Shown: one piece after another, positions 1 to 9,815 of the stretch | How positions within the stretch are numbered: the stretch's first letter is position 1 | Layout: every line of letters starts with the position of its first letter | From: Mucilaginibacter daejeonensis | GTDB lineage: Bacteria > Bacteroidota > Bacteroidia > Sphingobacteriales > Sphingobacteriaceae | Assembly: GCF_020783335.1 (NCBI RefSeq) | Contig: NZ_CP086068.1 | Location: 2,418,001-2,482,000, forward strand | DNA length: 64,000 bases | Direction: 5' to 3' | Made by a program: the position numbers and the translations under genes | The notes under the pieces: model-generated | What the model was told of the DNA's origin: nothing | The model's input: only the letters and a program-made list of their open reading frames with translations | Databases searched by the model: none

Positions 1-585
1 CGAATTAAGTTCGCTCAGGCTCGCTTTGGTAGGTACCCCGTCAATGACATACAGCGGGTTGTTGTCGTTAAGCGTACCAATACCCCGTATACGTACTGTA
101 ACGGGCGAGCTTGGGGCACCATTACCGGTGATATACATACCTGGTACCTGACCTTGCAAAGCTTTGATAGGATTGGCAACGACCTGCTTTTTCATCTCGC
201 TCACGTTGGCAATAGCCACTGAGCCGGTCAGATCTTTCTTGCGCTCGGTCTGGTAACCGGTAACTACCACCTCATTCAACGATCTGGCATTGGCCTCGAG
301 TACCACGTCCATTTGCGAACGTCCCCCTAGGTTGATCTCCTGGATATTGTAGCCGATATAACTGAATACCAGTACCACGTTGTTACTGCTTGTGGTGAGC
401 TTGTACATACCGTTCACATCAGTACTGGTGCCGCCTGTTGTGCCTTTTACAGCAATATTAACGCCCACGAGTGCTTCGCTCTTAGTATCAGTAACCTTAC
501 CGGTCACCCTTGCAACGTTTTGCGCATTAGTAGTAAGCCAAAAAAATGGCAATAGAAAGATCAGTAGAAAATTTCTCAATTTCAT
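1..585 (-). CDS. SusC-like TonB-dependent receptor, N-terminal part (cut by window edge)
   Basis: This is the first 195 codons of an outer-membrane SusC/RagA-family receptor that imports oligosaccharides with a SusD partner. The start at 585 (MKLRNFLLIFLLPFF) begins a clear signal peptide ending near TTNAQ. A carboxypeptidase-regulatory-like (CarboxypepD_reg) domain follows, then the SusC plug signature with VVVTGYQTERKKDLTGSV, RIRGIGTLNDNNPLYVIDGV and related motifs. The frame stays open to base 1, so the barrel lies outside the window. It is downstream of, and on the same strand as, the sugar kinase and MFS permease, so it probably belongs to the same sugar-responsive locus. No STN domain is visible, unlike the second SusC at 17.4-20.8 kb. 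Confidence 0.93.
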   Translation of the reverse strand, partial: MKLRNFLLIFLLPFFWLTTNAQNVARVTGKVTDTKSEALVGVNIAVKGTTGGTSTDVNGMYKLTTSSNNVVLVFSYIGYNIQEINLGGRSQMDVVLEANARSLNEVVVTGYQTERKKDLTGSVAIANVSEMKKQVVANPIKALQGQVPGMYITGNGAPSSPVTVRIRGIGTLNDNNPLYVIDGVPTKASLSELNS

Positions 586-717
586 CTCATCATTAAATGG
601 TTTATAAATATGGTTATTGGTTCGTTGGTTAGTGGGTGCGGAATGCTATCCTGAACCCGGTTTGCGTGGTAGCATACTTTTTCGGATCATACAATAATAA
701 ATGCGGTTTATCAAATT

Positions 718-1668
718 TTATCCGGCAGCCAGCACCCGCTGTGATGCCTGCGGCACCAGATCAACATACTTTTTTTGCCAGATGAAGCGTTCCAGATCGT
801 GCTTAGAATAGTCGGGACAGGCCCCAGGCTGCGCAGTGATGAAAGCACCCATTGCAACTGCATAATCCAGCACTACATCAAGCGGCTCCTGAGTCAGCTT
901 ATTTGCTAGGAAAGAAGCTAGAAAAGCATCACCCGAACCAATGGTGTCGGCCACCTCGATAGCGTAGGTTGGATGATCATAGCGCAGTTCGCGGGTATAA
1001 TAGGTTACCCCTTTGCTTCCTTTGGTGATCAGCACCTCGTTTATTTCGAAGAGATCAAATAGCAGATCAATGGCCTTCTGCTCGCTGTTACTTGGTGGGC
1101 ACATCCACCGGGCGATCAGCATCAGTTCGGCTACGTTCAGTTTAACCATGTCGGCCTTCTCCAGCAAGGAGATGATCAGATCGTGCGAATAAAACGGCGC
1201 CCGCAGATTTACATCAAACACCCTGTATTTAGCCCGTTCAATTAAAGCGAACAGTGTTTCGCGGCTCTGCAATTCGCGAGCACTTAAGCTGCCGAAAACC
1301 AAGGCATCTGCCTTTGCTGCAACCTCAATGATCTCTGGCGTGCAAATAATATGGTCCCAAGCCACTCCATTTAATATATCATAGGTCACCTCGTGATCTT
1401 CTCCAATTCTGGCCTGTACTTCACTGGTAGGAAAATTGATGTTTTGCTGGATATGACCGGTAGAGATCTCGCGCGACCGTAAAAAATCGATCAGCATATC
1501 ACCAGCCTGATCATTTCCTACACTGCTGATCAGTTCGGCCCGTATACCCATTTTATGCAAGTGATAAGCCACATTCATGGGCGCGCCGCCAGGCTTACGC
1601 TGCCCCGGCAATACATCCCATAATATTTCACCGTAACAAACTACTAAAGGGATTTTATCTTTTTTCAT
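718..1668 (-). CDS. PfkB-family carbohydrate kinase (fructokinase-like)
   Basis: This is a 316-residue cytoplasmic sugar kinase of the ribokinase/PfkB family, expected to phosphorylate a free hexose, most likely fructose, with ATP. The N-terminal Gly-rich sugar-binding region is at residues 22-41 (PGQRKPGGAPMNVAYHL). The C-terminal PfkB signature DTIGSGDAFLASF starts at residue 241 and has the catalytic base Asp247. Length is normal for the family. It lies 13 nt downstream of the MFS sugar permease on the same strand, so uptake and phosphorylation are probably coupled. The fructose assignment rests on this context (permease, hybrid sensor with a sugar-binding domain) and on the fructokinase-like N-terminus; another hexose or ketose is possible. 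Confidence 0.9.
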   Translation of the reverse strand: MKKDKIPLVVCYGEILWDVLPGQRKPGGAPMNVAYHLHKMGIRAELISSVGNDQAGDMLIDFLRSREISTGHIQQNINFPTSEVQARIGEDHEVTYDILNGVAWDHIICTPEIIEVAAKADALVFGSLSARELQSRETLFALIERAKYRVFDVNLRAPFYSHDLIISLLEKADMVKLNVAELMLIARWMCPPSNSEQKAIDLLFDLFEINEVLITKGSKGVTYYTRELRYDHPTYAIEVADTIGSGDAFLASFLANKLTQEPLDVVLDYAVAMGAFITAQPGACPDYSKHDLERFIWQKKYVDLVPQASQRVLAAG

Positions 1669-1681
1669 AAATTTTAAAGAT

Positions 1682-3010
1682 CTAATGCATGATCAAATTA
1701 TTACCGATCTGCTCTAACGATCTCCCTTTGGTTTCCGGCATCATGCGCCATACGAAAAGCAGTTGCAGCACCATCATTGTCCCGAAAAAGAAAAATGTGG
1801 TTGCACCGCCCAGCTTTTCGGCCAGATAAGGAAAGGTAAAGGCGATCAAGGCGGCCATCACCCAGTGTGTAGAACTGCCCAGCGTTTGTCCCTTAGCGCG
1901 TATCTCGTTAGGAAAGATCTCAGAAATAAATACCCAGATCACCGCCCCCTGTGAAAAAGCAAAAAATGCGATAAAAACCATTACATAAACCGGAATGGCA
2001 AACCCACTGAACTGGCCGGAGTAAAAAGTATAGCCGACCAAGAACAACGAACCGATCAAGCCTATTGAGCCGATCAGCATTAACAAACGACGACCCACCC
2101 TGTCGATCACATTAATGGCGATCAGCGTGAACACAAAGTTGATTAAACCGATACCCACCGTAGATAACAGCGATGAATGTGCACCCAAGCCAGCCATTTC
2201 GAATATGCGCGGGGCGTAATATATAATGGCATTGATACCCGACACTTGGTTAAAAAAAGCGAACAATATGGCCAGCACCACTGGGGCCTTGTATTGGCCC
2301 GAGAACAGGCTTGGGCTACGCTCATCTTTATTGCCTAGATCGGTTCGCTGAATCGAGGCCAGCTCTTGCTCACAGTTAAGTGGGTTGATAACCCGTAAAA
2401 TGTCCAGTGCTAAAGCGTGGTTCCCTTTCTTGAGGATGAGCCAGCGAGGGCTTTCGGGGATAAATTTGATCAGGATGATAAATAACATTGATGGGAAGGC
2501 CTGCACACCCAACATCCAGCGCCATGCAGTTTCGCCTCCCTGCCCTATTAAGTAGTTGGAAAGGTAAGAGATCAGGATACCCAGCACTACATTAAACTGG
2601 AATAAGCCTACCAAGCGTCCACGACGGTCGGCAGGCGAAACTTCAGATATGTAAATGGGTGCTGTTACCGAGGATGTTCCAACCCCCAAACCTCCTAAAA
2701 ATCTGAACGTTAGGAACACATACCAGTTGTCGGCTAGGGCAGTGCCTATAGAAGATAGCAAATAAGCCAGGGCTACAAAATATAAGGTGTTCTTACGCCC
2801 GAATTTGTCTGACGGACGCGAACCGAATAACGAACCGATAACCGTGCCTACTAACGCGATAGAAATAGTAAGGCCATGTTGAAATACTGACAGCCCCCAA
2901 AATTGTTGGATAGATCTTTCGGCCCCTGAGATCACAGCGGTATCAAAGCCAAATAAAAAGCCGCCAAGAGCCACCACCATGGACCAGGCCAAAACGGAAT
3001 GTTTCCTCAT
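1682..3010 (-). CDS. Sugar-porter family MFS transporter (probable fructose/hexose-proton symporter)
   Basis: This is an inner-membrane permease of the sugar-porter MFS family with about 12 membrane segments. Family motifs include GFLFGFDTAVISGAE at the N-terminus, GSRPSDKFGRKN after TM2, a PESPRWLILKKG motif before the central loop, NQVSGINAIIYYAPRIF in TM7 and PETKGRSLEQI at the end. The frame is open up to an ATG at 3085, but the ATG at 3010 (MRKHSVLAWSMVVALGG) is preferred because it starts directly before TM1 as in relatives. It is followed by the sugar kinase after 13 nt. The likely role is uptake of the monosaccharide released in the periplasm by the neighbouring locus. Confidence 0.9.
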   Translation of the reverse strand: MRKHSVLAWSMVVALGGFLFGFDTAVISGAERSIQQFWGLSVFQHGLTISIALVGTVIGSLFGSRPSDKFGRKNTLYFVALAYLLSSIGTALADNWYVFLTFRFLGGLGVGTSSVTAPIYISEVSPADRRGRLVGLFQFNVVLGILISYLSNYLIGQGGETAWRWMLGVQAFPSMLFIILIKFIPESPRWLILKKGNHALALDILRVINPLNCEQELASIQRTDLGNKDERSPSLFSGQYKAPVVLAILFAFFNQVSGINAIIYYAPRIFEMAGLGAHSSLLSTVGIGLINFVFTLIAINVIDRVGRRLLMLIGSIGLIGSLFLVGYTFYSGQFSGFAIPVYVMVFIAFFAFSQGAVIWVFISEIFPNEIRAKGQTLGSSTHWVMAALIAFTFPYLAEKLGGATTFFFFGTMMVLQLLFVWRMMPETKGRSLEQIGNNLIMH

Positions 3011-3243
3011 AAATAAAAAGTATAATTGGTTAACTGTCCGAATGTCGGCAGGCCTGCCGTATCTGGGTGATAGTTTTCGTATCAATTTTCTTCGATATCA
3101 TATTTATTCGCAAACATCTAAAATTCAATCATTTAATCACGTTTCAACCGATTTAAATTTATATTCTTCTTCAAAATCGTTCCGTCAATCTACGGATACG
3201 TACCAAAAACAGCAGCTACTTTACAGGTACTCATGGGCAGAGC

Positions 3244-3274
3244 TTTGTATTTAATATCTGTTTGCTTAGTTTTG
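3244..3274 (+). promoter_or_regulatory. Bacteroidota-type promoter for the hybrid two-component regulator
   Basis: TTTG at 3244-3247 and TAGTTTTG at 3267-3274 are separated by exactly 19 nt. This matches the Bacteroidetes -33 TTTG / -7 TAnnTTTG consensus. Transcription would start near 3281, ahead of the ATG at 3329 and downstream of the earlier possible start at 3233, which argues for 3329. Confidence 0.6.
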
Positions 3275-3328
3275 AGTAACAGGACTCTGCTGCCTGCTTA
3301 TAAACCAACTATATTTAAACCACCAATT

Positions 3329-6112
3329 ATGTATTCAGGCACTTTCAGAGGGCTGAGCTTTTGCTCCGCTTTATGTTCGCTTTTATTGCTATTGCTCACA
3401 GGATGCGGCCACGGGAAAAAGGATCATGAATATAGGATCGGTTTTTCGCAATGCATCGGTTCTGATATGTGGAGACAAACCATGCTGCAGGAAATGAAGA
3501 TGGAGTTGTCTCTGCATCCCGGAGCAAAGTTTATTTATAAGGATGCCGATGGCGACAACAACAGACAGATCGAGCAAGTGAACGAGATGTTGAAGGAAGG
3601 GGTAGATATTTTGATCATCTCTCCTAACGAAGCTGAGCCGCTTACGCCTGTCGTTGAAAAGGTATACAATAGTGGTATACCGGTTGTTGTGCTCGACCGT
3701 AAAACATCGACGCAACAATACACAGCCTACGTTGGAGCCGATAATTACCAAGTAGGCAAAATAGCGGGTGAATACATAGCTTCCTTATCTGACAGCCCTA
3801 TTGATCTTGCAGAGATCACAGGCTTGGCAGGCTCATCTCCGGCAATGGAACGCGAGCGTGGGTTTATGGATGGTATTGCCGGGAAAGCGAACGTCAAACT
3901 GAAAGTGAAGGTACACGGCAACTGGCTGCGCAGTGTTGCCATCAGCCAGTTGGACAAAGTAAAAGATCAGCTTAAGGACGTTAATTACATTTTTGCGCAC
4001 AATGATGTAATGGCAGCAGGTGCACGAGCATTTTTAAACCAGCTTGCCCCGCACAGGCCTATCAAGATCGTTGGTGTGGATGCCTTGCCCGGCCAGGGTG
4101 GCGGATTGCAAATGGTATCGGATGGTGTATTGAATGCGAGTTTGCTTTACCCTACAGGCGGCAAAGAGGCTATCGAAACTGCTTTTCATATACTTAACAA
4201 TGAGCCGTTCAACAAGCTAAATATCATGCAATCCTTGGCGATCGACTCGGCCAATGTACAACTAATGAAACTGCAATGGAACCGTATCAACAGCCAGCAG
4301 CATGATATTGAGAGCCAGCGCAGCTTGCTACAGGAACAAAGAATCGTTTACAACAACCAGAAGATCATAATGAATATTATAGTGATCACGCTGGTGCTGG
4401 CCATCGTTTTTGGAGGGCTAGCCTTTTTCTCGCTTATTGAAAACCGTAAGGCCAATCGCAGCCTTGAGGCTAAAAATCAAGAGATACTGGCCCAACGTAA
4501 CCAGTTGGTAGAAATGTCGGCCAAAGCCGATGCAGCGAACGAGGCTAAGTTCAATTTTTTCACCAACATTTCTCATGAGTTCCGTACGCCTTTAACTTTG
4601 ATCCTTTCGCCGCTCGACGAAATGTTAAAAGATGATGGAAAACATGGATCAGAAAACAGATCGCTGAAGGTCATACAGCAAAATGCCTTCAGGCTACTTG
4701 GCCTGGTAAATCAGTTACTTGATTACCGTAAATTGGAATACGATAACCAAAAGGTTAAGGTCTCCGAAAACGACATAGTAGGCTTTGCACGGAAAATTAC
4801 CGACAGTTTCAGGCATCATGCACAAAAACTTAACGTCAATATGATCGTGACCAACGAAGCTAAAGTGATCAAAAGCTGGTTTGATCCACTGATGCTGGAT
4901 AAGGTATTTTTTAACCTCATTGCCAATGCACTCAAATTCAGTAACCAAAAGGGGACCGTAAGAATCAATATACGCAAGGATCAGGACAAAGCCGTTCTGA
5001 TAGAAGTGCAGGATAATGGCTTAGGCATGAGCAGGGAAGATGCCGAGCAGGTGTTTGACCAGTTTTACCAGGCCGACCATGCGCCTATTTTAGGTTCAGG
5101 TATAGGATTAACCCTAACCAAACAGATCGTTACCCTTCATCATGGAACGATCGAGGTAAAAAGTGAGAAGTGGAGGGGCAGCACCTTCACAGTATCGCTA
5201 CCGTTGGGTCATGCCCATTTTTCGGATAGCCAATTGCTACACCAAACCCCTGTTTTACCGGATGTAGCAGAAAGATCAAGAACATATACGGCAGATCTGG
5301 ATCAGCTTCCCGACGTTGCTAAAGGGGATGTACTAAGCAAGCCCAAGGAATACTCTGTACTCATTGTCGAAGATAACCCCGATCTGTTACACTATCTGGA
5401 AGAGAAACTGAGTGAACATTTTGAAATTTATAAAGCGGCGAACGGCATATCGGCTCTGCAATCGGCTATCGAGCGGGTACCCGACCTGATCATTTCTGAC
5501 GTGGTTTTACCGGAATTATCAGGCAAGGGGCTTTGTGAAAGATTAAAATCAGACTTCCGCACGTCACATATTCCTGTCATTTTGCTTACCGCACAGAACA
5601 GCTTAGAACAACAAATTTCGGGCATACATGCGATGGCAGATGCATATCTTACCAAGCCATTTGATATCGGTTATTTGCTGGCCACCATGCAAGGTTTAAT
5701 TAAGAACCGGATGAAACTGAAAGAGCGTTTTACAAGTGATAATGAATCAAGCGAAAAGGCACCTATTGCCAAAACGCTTGACCATAAATTTGTTAACGAT
5801 TTTTTAGGCATTGTTGAACAAAATCTAGGCAACGAAAACTTTGACGTCGAAGAGATATGTAGCTTGCTCAGCATTTCGCGGGTGCAACTTTACCGAAAGG
5901 TTAAAGCGCTTCTAGGCTGTAGCGTGGCGGATTATATCCTTAACCGTAGACTCAAACGAGCTAAATACTTACTGACCAATAGCAACAAATCAATAGCCGA
6001 GATCACTTACGAGATCGGCTTTTCTAATCCTAATTATTTTTCTACAGTGTTTAAATCTAAATATAACAGCACTCCATCAGAGTTTAGGAGGCAGCATCTG
6101 ATCTCGTCGTAA
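3329..6112 (+). CDS. Hybrid two-component system regulator with periplasmic sugar-binding domain
   Basis: This is a 927-residue one-protein signalling system. In order it has: a hydrophobic leader with a lipobox-like LLLTGC ending at residue 26; a type I periplasmic binding domain of the LacI/ribose-binding fold (about 32-310); a membrane segment at about 348-371; HisKA with phospho-acceptor His416 in ISHEFRTPL; HATPase_c with DNGLGM and GSGIGL; a receiver domain with Asp682 and phospho-acceptor Asp724 in IISDVVLP and the lysine in YLTKPF; and a C-terminal AraC-type helix-turn-helix. This architecture matches the Bacteroides BT1754 fructose sensor, which also sits beside a fructokinase and a permease. 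It probably activates the divergent permease-kinase-SusC genes. The start at 3329 is chosen because it begins the signal sequence and lies after a good promoter. Confidence 0.93.
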   Translation: MYSGTFRGLSFCSALCSLLLLLLTGCGHGKKDHEYRIGFSQCIGSDMWRQTMLQEMKMELSLHPGAKFIYKDADGDNNRQIEQVNEMLKEGVDILIISPNEAEPLTPVVEKVYNSGIPVVVLDRKTSTQQYTAYVGADNYQVGKIAGEYIASLSDSPIDLAEITGLAGSSPAMERERGFMDGIAGKANVKLKVKVHGNWLRSVAISQLDKVKDQLKDVNYIFAHNDVMAAGARAFLNQLAPHRPIKIVGVDALPGQGGGLQMVSDGVLNASLLYPTGGKEAIETAFHILNNEPFNKLNIMQSLAIDSANVQLMKLQWNRINSQQHDIESQRSLLQEQRIVYNNQKIIMNIIVITLVLAIVFGGLAFFSLIENRKANRSLEAKNQEILAQRNQLVEMSAKADAANEAKFNFFTNISHEFRTPLTLILSPLDEMLKDDGKHGSENRSLKVIQQNAFRLLGLVNQLLDYRKLEYDNQKVKVSENDIVGFARKITDSFRHHAQKLNVNMIVTNEAKVIKSWFDPLMLDKVFFNLIANALKFSNQKGTVRINIRKDQDKAVLIEVQDNGLGMSREDAEQVFDQFYQADHAPILGSGIGLTLTKQIVTLHHGTIEVKSEKWRGSTFTVSLPLGHAHFSDSQLLHQTPVLPDVAERSRTYTADLDQLPDVAKGDVLSKPKEYSVLIVEDNPDLLHYLEEKLSEHFEIYKAANGISALQSAIERVPDLIISDVVLPELSGKGLCERLKSDFRTSHIPVILLTAQNSLEQQISGIHAMADAYLTKPFDIGYLLATMQGLIKNRMKLKERFTSDNESSEKAPIAKTLDHKFVNDFLGIVEQNLGNENFDVEEICSLLSISRVQLYRKVKALLGCSVADYILNRRLKRAKYLLTNSNKSIAEITYEIGFSNPNYFSTVFKSKYNSTPSEFRRQHLISS

Positions 6113-6408
6113 GTATTAGACTGGCTATGAAATGCTTAAGCAGTTGCCAAATAGTACATGGATCTTTGCTTTTTTTACACCTTGACCGGCAGATGTTAGC
6201 ATTAATAACTAGTTATCAGTTGCATCTATTCAAGATATCTTTCTTTTCAAGATGAAGTTATTCAACAACCGATAGTCTATACATTGGTACCTCAACAAAG
6301 CTAGCCTGTAGGATTTGGCGTGGCATCTGACCTTCAATAAAGGATCAACGGCACTACTGGTCAAGCCAGAATATTTATAGCAAATTAGTTTCAACTGGAC
6401 GCCCATTA

Positions 6409-8229
6409 TCATCGGCTAACATTCAGGTTCAACTTAAATAGCCCATCAGATATGGTCACATCTAAATTTTGCATGTGAGTTATCGCCACGTCTCGAGTGG
6501 TGTACTTCTCATCGATCTTGTTGCCCATTATTTCCACCTCGCGGCAACCATCCAATAGCAATGCTGATCGTTGCCAAGTGTACGGTCGATATTTATCGGT
6601 CTTGCTGATGCGGTTGTTATCAAAACGCAGTCCTCGTACAGAGACCGCTCTCACTAATGGCGCATCAAATACTTTGAATTGATTGTTAACGATGTGGATG
6701 TTTTGATGATAGGGTTCGCTCTTATCATTTTGCGGTTGGTGCGATGGGGTGATACTGATCACAGCCTCCCCCCACTCGCCACGGTTCCCATGCTTATTGC
6801 CCGAGGTAAGGCAGTTGTCAAATAGGTTATTCCTGATCTGGACGTTAGTTGTCGCTCCTGATTCGAACCAAAAGCTAAGATCTCCCTCAATAAGTATGGC
6901 CGTGCCAGCGGTACGGAAATAATTGTTCTCGATCACTACACGTTTTGGGGTGGTCACCAATATCCCCCGGGCGCGGTTCCTTTTCAAGATCTTACAATTT
7001 CGAAGTTCCAGCCCAGCGGTCCAGGTCTTATTTTCCATAAAATCGCCGCCGCTGATGTTGGTGGGTACAGAAGTCGTGAACGTGAGCACACTGCCATCTT
7101 TGTCCTTTTTGATCGAACCGACCACATGAGGCACACTCCGCTGTGCAGTAGCCTTATTGATGAACCAGACGCTGTCGCCCGCGGTGGTCAAACGGGAATC
7201 TTTAAGCAACATGGTATTCTGATCAATGACCTTAAGGATAGCCATATTGCGCCCGTGAAGGTTGATAAAATCATCACCTTGGCCGGTATGCGCACAGTTA
7301 TCGACCTTGATCACGCCTTTACAATTCACAAAGTTGGTGGCATCGGCAGTACAACTGAACACCCTGCCCTTCTGATCGTTCACACATATGGAGGCGTTCT
7401 TCATGGTCAAGTTCTCAGTACGCTCGGCCCTGATGCCGAAACCCAGCGCATAATAGATCTTCATATCCTGTAAGAGTACGTTCTTGCTGTTTTTGATGTA
7501 TATGCCTACCGTACCATAACGAATATGGTATAAGGCCACATAAGTGCCCACTTCCGGCTTAAAGTTGGTTTTGCCATGGAACCTCACCATTCCTCCCGGC
7601 AATTGCTCAGCCTTGCTTTGAAAGATATCGCCCAGCGGAGCATCCCAAGTGTTATATACCACTTCTTTGGTCACTTTGTCATACAGCGTTCCGTACATTT
7701 TCGATACCGGGTATTTCCAGCCTTCGCCCGTAAATTTGATCGTATCGCTTTCTATTTGGTAGGGATAGGCGCTCCGGTCTATCTTAACATCGATACAAGT
7801 ATCAGTAACGGCGGCTATCTGGCCCTGCGACGTGAACGGGCGATCCCAATCCACCGAAAAATTGCGCAACGTGACGTTATTACTCGAATCAACATTGGCG
7901 ATCTGCATGTTACCATGGAAGATGAATTCTGAGTCACCGCCATCTATCGTGGTACCGTTTTGCTTGAACAGGTTCATGCCAATGGTGGAAGAACTGCCCT
8001 GTCCCTCACGAGGATAAAGATCATAACGTCCTTTAGGGAACTGGATGGTCACGTTGGTCTTCCCACGGCAATAACTTAATGCACGGCTCAGTGCGGGTGT
8101 AGCATCCGTGTACGTATTAGGGTTAGCGCCAAAGGCCGTGATACTGATCGTCTCCTGCGCGAAAACGCTATTCAACAGGCATAGCAGCAGCATGACCATG
8201 CCCATTATTTTAAGTGTATAGTTCGCCAT
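6409..8229 (-). CDS. GH110-like alpha-1,3-galactosidase (secreted beta-helix)
   Basis: This is a 606-residue secreted enzyme with a signal peptide (about residues 1-24, ending SVFA) and a right-handed parallel beta-helix. Its length and pattern match the Bacteroides GlaB/GH110 alpha-1,3-galactosidases, which remove terminal alpha-1,3-linked galactose. The best local support is the HTGQGDDFINLHG motif, with Asp319-Asp320 where GH110 enzymes carry their catalytic aspartate pair. It is the last gene of the minus-strand locus, 160 nt after the GH28 gene, so it may have a weaker link to the operon. The roughly 300 nt between its stop and the hybrid regulator show no gene. A different inverting beta-helix hydrolase is the main alternative. 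Confidence 0.8.
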   Translation of the reverse strand: MANYTLKIMGMVMLLLCLLNSVFAQETISITAFGANPNTYTDATPALSRALSYCRGKTNVTIQFPKGRYDLYPREGQGSSSTIGMNLFKQNGTTIDGGDSEFIFHGNMQIANVDSSNNVTLRNFSVDWDRPFTSQGQIAAVTDTCIDVKIDRSAYPYQIESDTIKFTGEGWKYPVSKMYGTLYDKVTKEVVYNTWDAPLGDIFQSKAEQLPGGMVRFHGKTNFKPEVGTYVALYHIRYGTVGIYIKNSKNVLLQDMKIYYALGFGIRAERTENLTMKNASICVNDQKGRVFSCTADATNFVNCKGVIKVDNCAHTGQGDDFINLHGRNMAILKVIDQNTMLLKDSRLTTAGDSVWFINKATAQRSVPHVVGSIKKDKDGSVLTFTTSVPTNISGGDFMENKTWTAGLELRNCKILKRNRARGILVTTPKRVVIENNYFRTAGTAILIEGDLSFWFESGATTNVQIRNNLFDNCLTSGNKHGNRGEWGEAVISITPSHQPQNDKSEPYHQNIHIVNNQFKVFDAPLVRAVSVRGLRFDNNRISKTDKYRPYTWQRSALLLDGCREVEIMGNKIDEKYTTRDVAITHMQNLDVTISDGLFKLNLNVSR

Positions 8230-8389
8230 GTGATGAATGTTTAAATAAATCTATTTGCTATGCCCCGATACTGAGCGAACCGACCAGCACCACCTGGAGT
8301 GGTCTTAAGGGTGTCCAAAAGAACATCGAGACCCCTCACAAATAAGCCGACCGTTCTTATCCAGAAATTTGCTACAATAACCTGCATTT

Positions 8390-9784
8390 TTATGGATTTA
8401 TGGAACAATTGACCGCGTTGGCCTTGTACACTGATCTGTCGGTAATGTAATTACCATCAACCTTGATATTGGTCGCCTTGAGTTGCTTTACATCATCGAG
8501 ATATAAGGCTGGGCGAACGTCCGGGTTAGCCAACCTGACCTGGAAATTATCGATATGGATGTTGCTGGCATGGCGTATAAATAGCCCTGATGCGGGCAAG
8601 GTCCAGCCGAACATGCGGTTCTCCGGGTATTCCTGGTCCTTCTCAGGCACTTTGCGGTCAGCGTCCTGGCGGGTACCGCCACCAACACTGTTGACCATAA
8701 TATCCCGTAAGGTCACGTTCTGCACATCGAAACCTTCCACCCCAGCGATCATGCTCGACATGCGGCTATGGCAGGTGGCAGTAATGTTAGAGATGATGAC
8801 GTTCCTGAAGCTGCCGGTAGGATTTTTACGACTACCCAACCGCATCAGTATAGGCGTTTGCACACCTGTCATGGTGATGTTGGATATGGTCACCTGGTCC
8901 AAAGCGCCGCCATCTACGACCTCAAGGGCGATGCCGGATATTCCGGTAATTTCCTGGTCAATGAAGTGATCAGCTTTTTCGGCCCATTTATGAAATGGTG
9001 ATTCTGTTGCTCGGCGTAAAGTGCAATTACTGATCGAGATATTTTTGAAGCCACCGATCGAACCGGTGCCCATTTTGATCAGGTTACAATTAGATGCAGC
9101 GATACAGTTAGTGATGGATATATTCTCGGTGACTCGTTTGCTGGGGTCCTCGTTTTTCAGGCAAATGGCATCATCACCCGAGTCGATGTTACAACCTGTG
9201 ATAATGATGTCCTTACCATCTATATCGATACCATCGTTGTTAAAGTTAGCATGCGAGTAGATGGACACGCCTCTCACCATCACATGCTCGCTACCGAACA
9301 GGCGCAACGTCCAAGCGGCTGAATGCAACAGATGAACATCCTCTACCAATACATTTTTGCAATTCTTGAAATACAGGATGTACGGGCGACCAGCGGCTTC
9401 CTCCCCGATGGGGAACTTGCCACCGTTACCGAAAAGCGTCCCCTGACCGGTCACCGATACGTTCTGTACCTCGTCCGCAAATACCAAACTCGGGTATTTG
9501 GCCCCATTGGCAATAGCGCTGATCTTGGCTCCGGCATAAAGGTGGAGGTTCACGTTATTGCGCAGTGAGAGTCCTCTTGATAAGAACTCGCCGCCGGGCA
9601 CTATTACTTTGCCGCCACCTTTAGTGCTGCATTCATCGATCGCTTTTTGTATGGACGCAGTATTATCTGTCCGGCCATCGGCCTTGGCGCCATAGTCGGT
9701 GATCAAAAGATCTTTAGCTGACGCGGTAAATGCTGCCACCGTAAGCGCTACCATAGCCGCCAAGCGTTTTACATTTATTTTCAT
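8390..9784 (-). CDS. GH28-family glycoside hydrolase (polygalacturonase-like)
   Basis: This is a 464-residue secreted beta-helix protein with a signal peptide (residues 1-23, ending FTASA) and a pectate-lyase-like start (DYGAKADGRTDNTASIQKAI). GH28 active-site positions are visible as NNDGIDID (Asn182-Asp184 region) and SGDDAICLK with Asp204-Asp205. The usual HG motif of classical polygalacturonases is replaced by a CNLIKMGT stretch, so the substrate could be a modified galacturonan or another uronic or rhamnosyl linkage. It lies 31 nt downstream of the CE12 esterase. Together they suggest a pectic, possibly rhamnogalacturonan, target. Confidence 0.85.
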   Translation of the reverse strand: MKINVKRLAAMVALTVAAFTASAKDLLITDYGAKADGRTDNTASIQKAIDECSTKGGGKVIVPGGEFLSRGLSLRNNVNLHLYAGAKISAIANGAKYPSLVFADEVQNVSVTGQGTLFGNGGKFPIGEEAAGRPYILYFKNCKNVLVEDVHLLHSAAWTLRLFGSEHVMVRGVSIYSHANFNNDGIDIDGKDIIITGCNIDSGDDAICLKNEDPSKRVTENISITNCIAASNCNLIKMGTGSIGGFKNISISNCTLRRATESPFHKWAEKADHFIDQEITGISGIALEVVDGGALDQVTISNITMTGVQTPILMRLGSRKNPTGSFRNVIISNITATCHSRMSSMIAGVEGFDVQNVTLRDIMVNSVGGGTRQDADRKVPEKDQEYPENRMFGWTLPASGLFIRHASNIHIDNFQVRLANPDVRPALYLDDVKQLKATNIKVDGNYITDRSVYKANAVNCSINP

Positions 9785-9815
9785 GTGAGATGTTTAAAAT
9801 ACCTATGGACAAATG

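Noticed and set aside
3233-3328. Upstream in-frame start for the hybrid regulator
   Set aside because: It would add 32 residues before the signal sequence and lies upstream of the best promoter.
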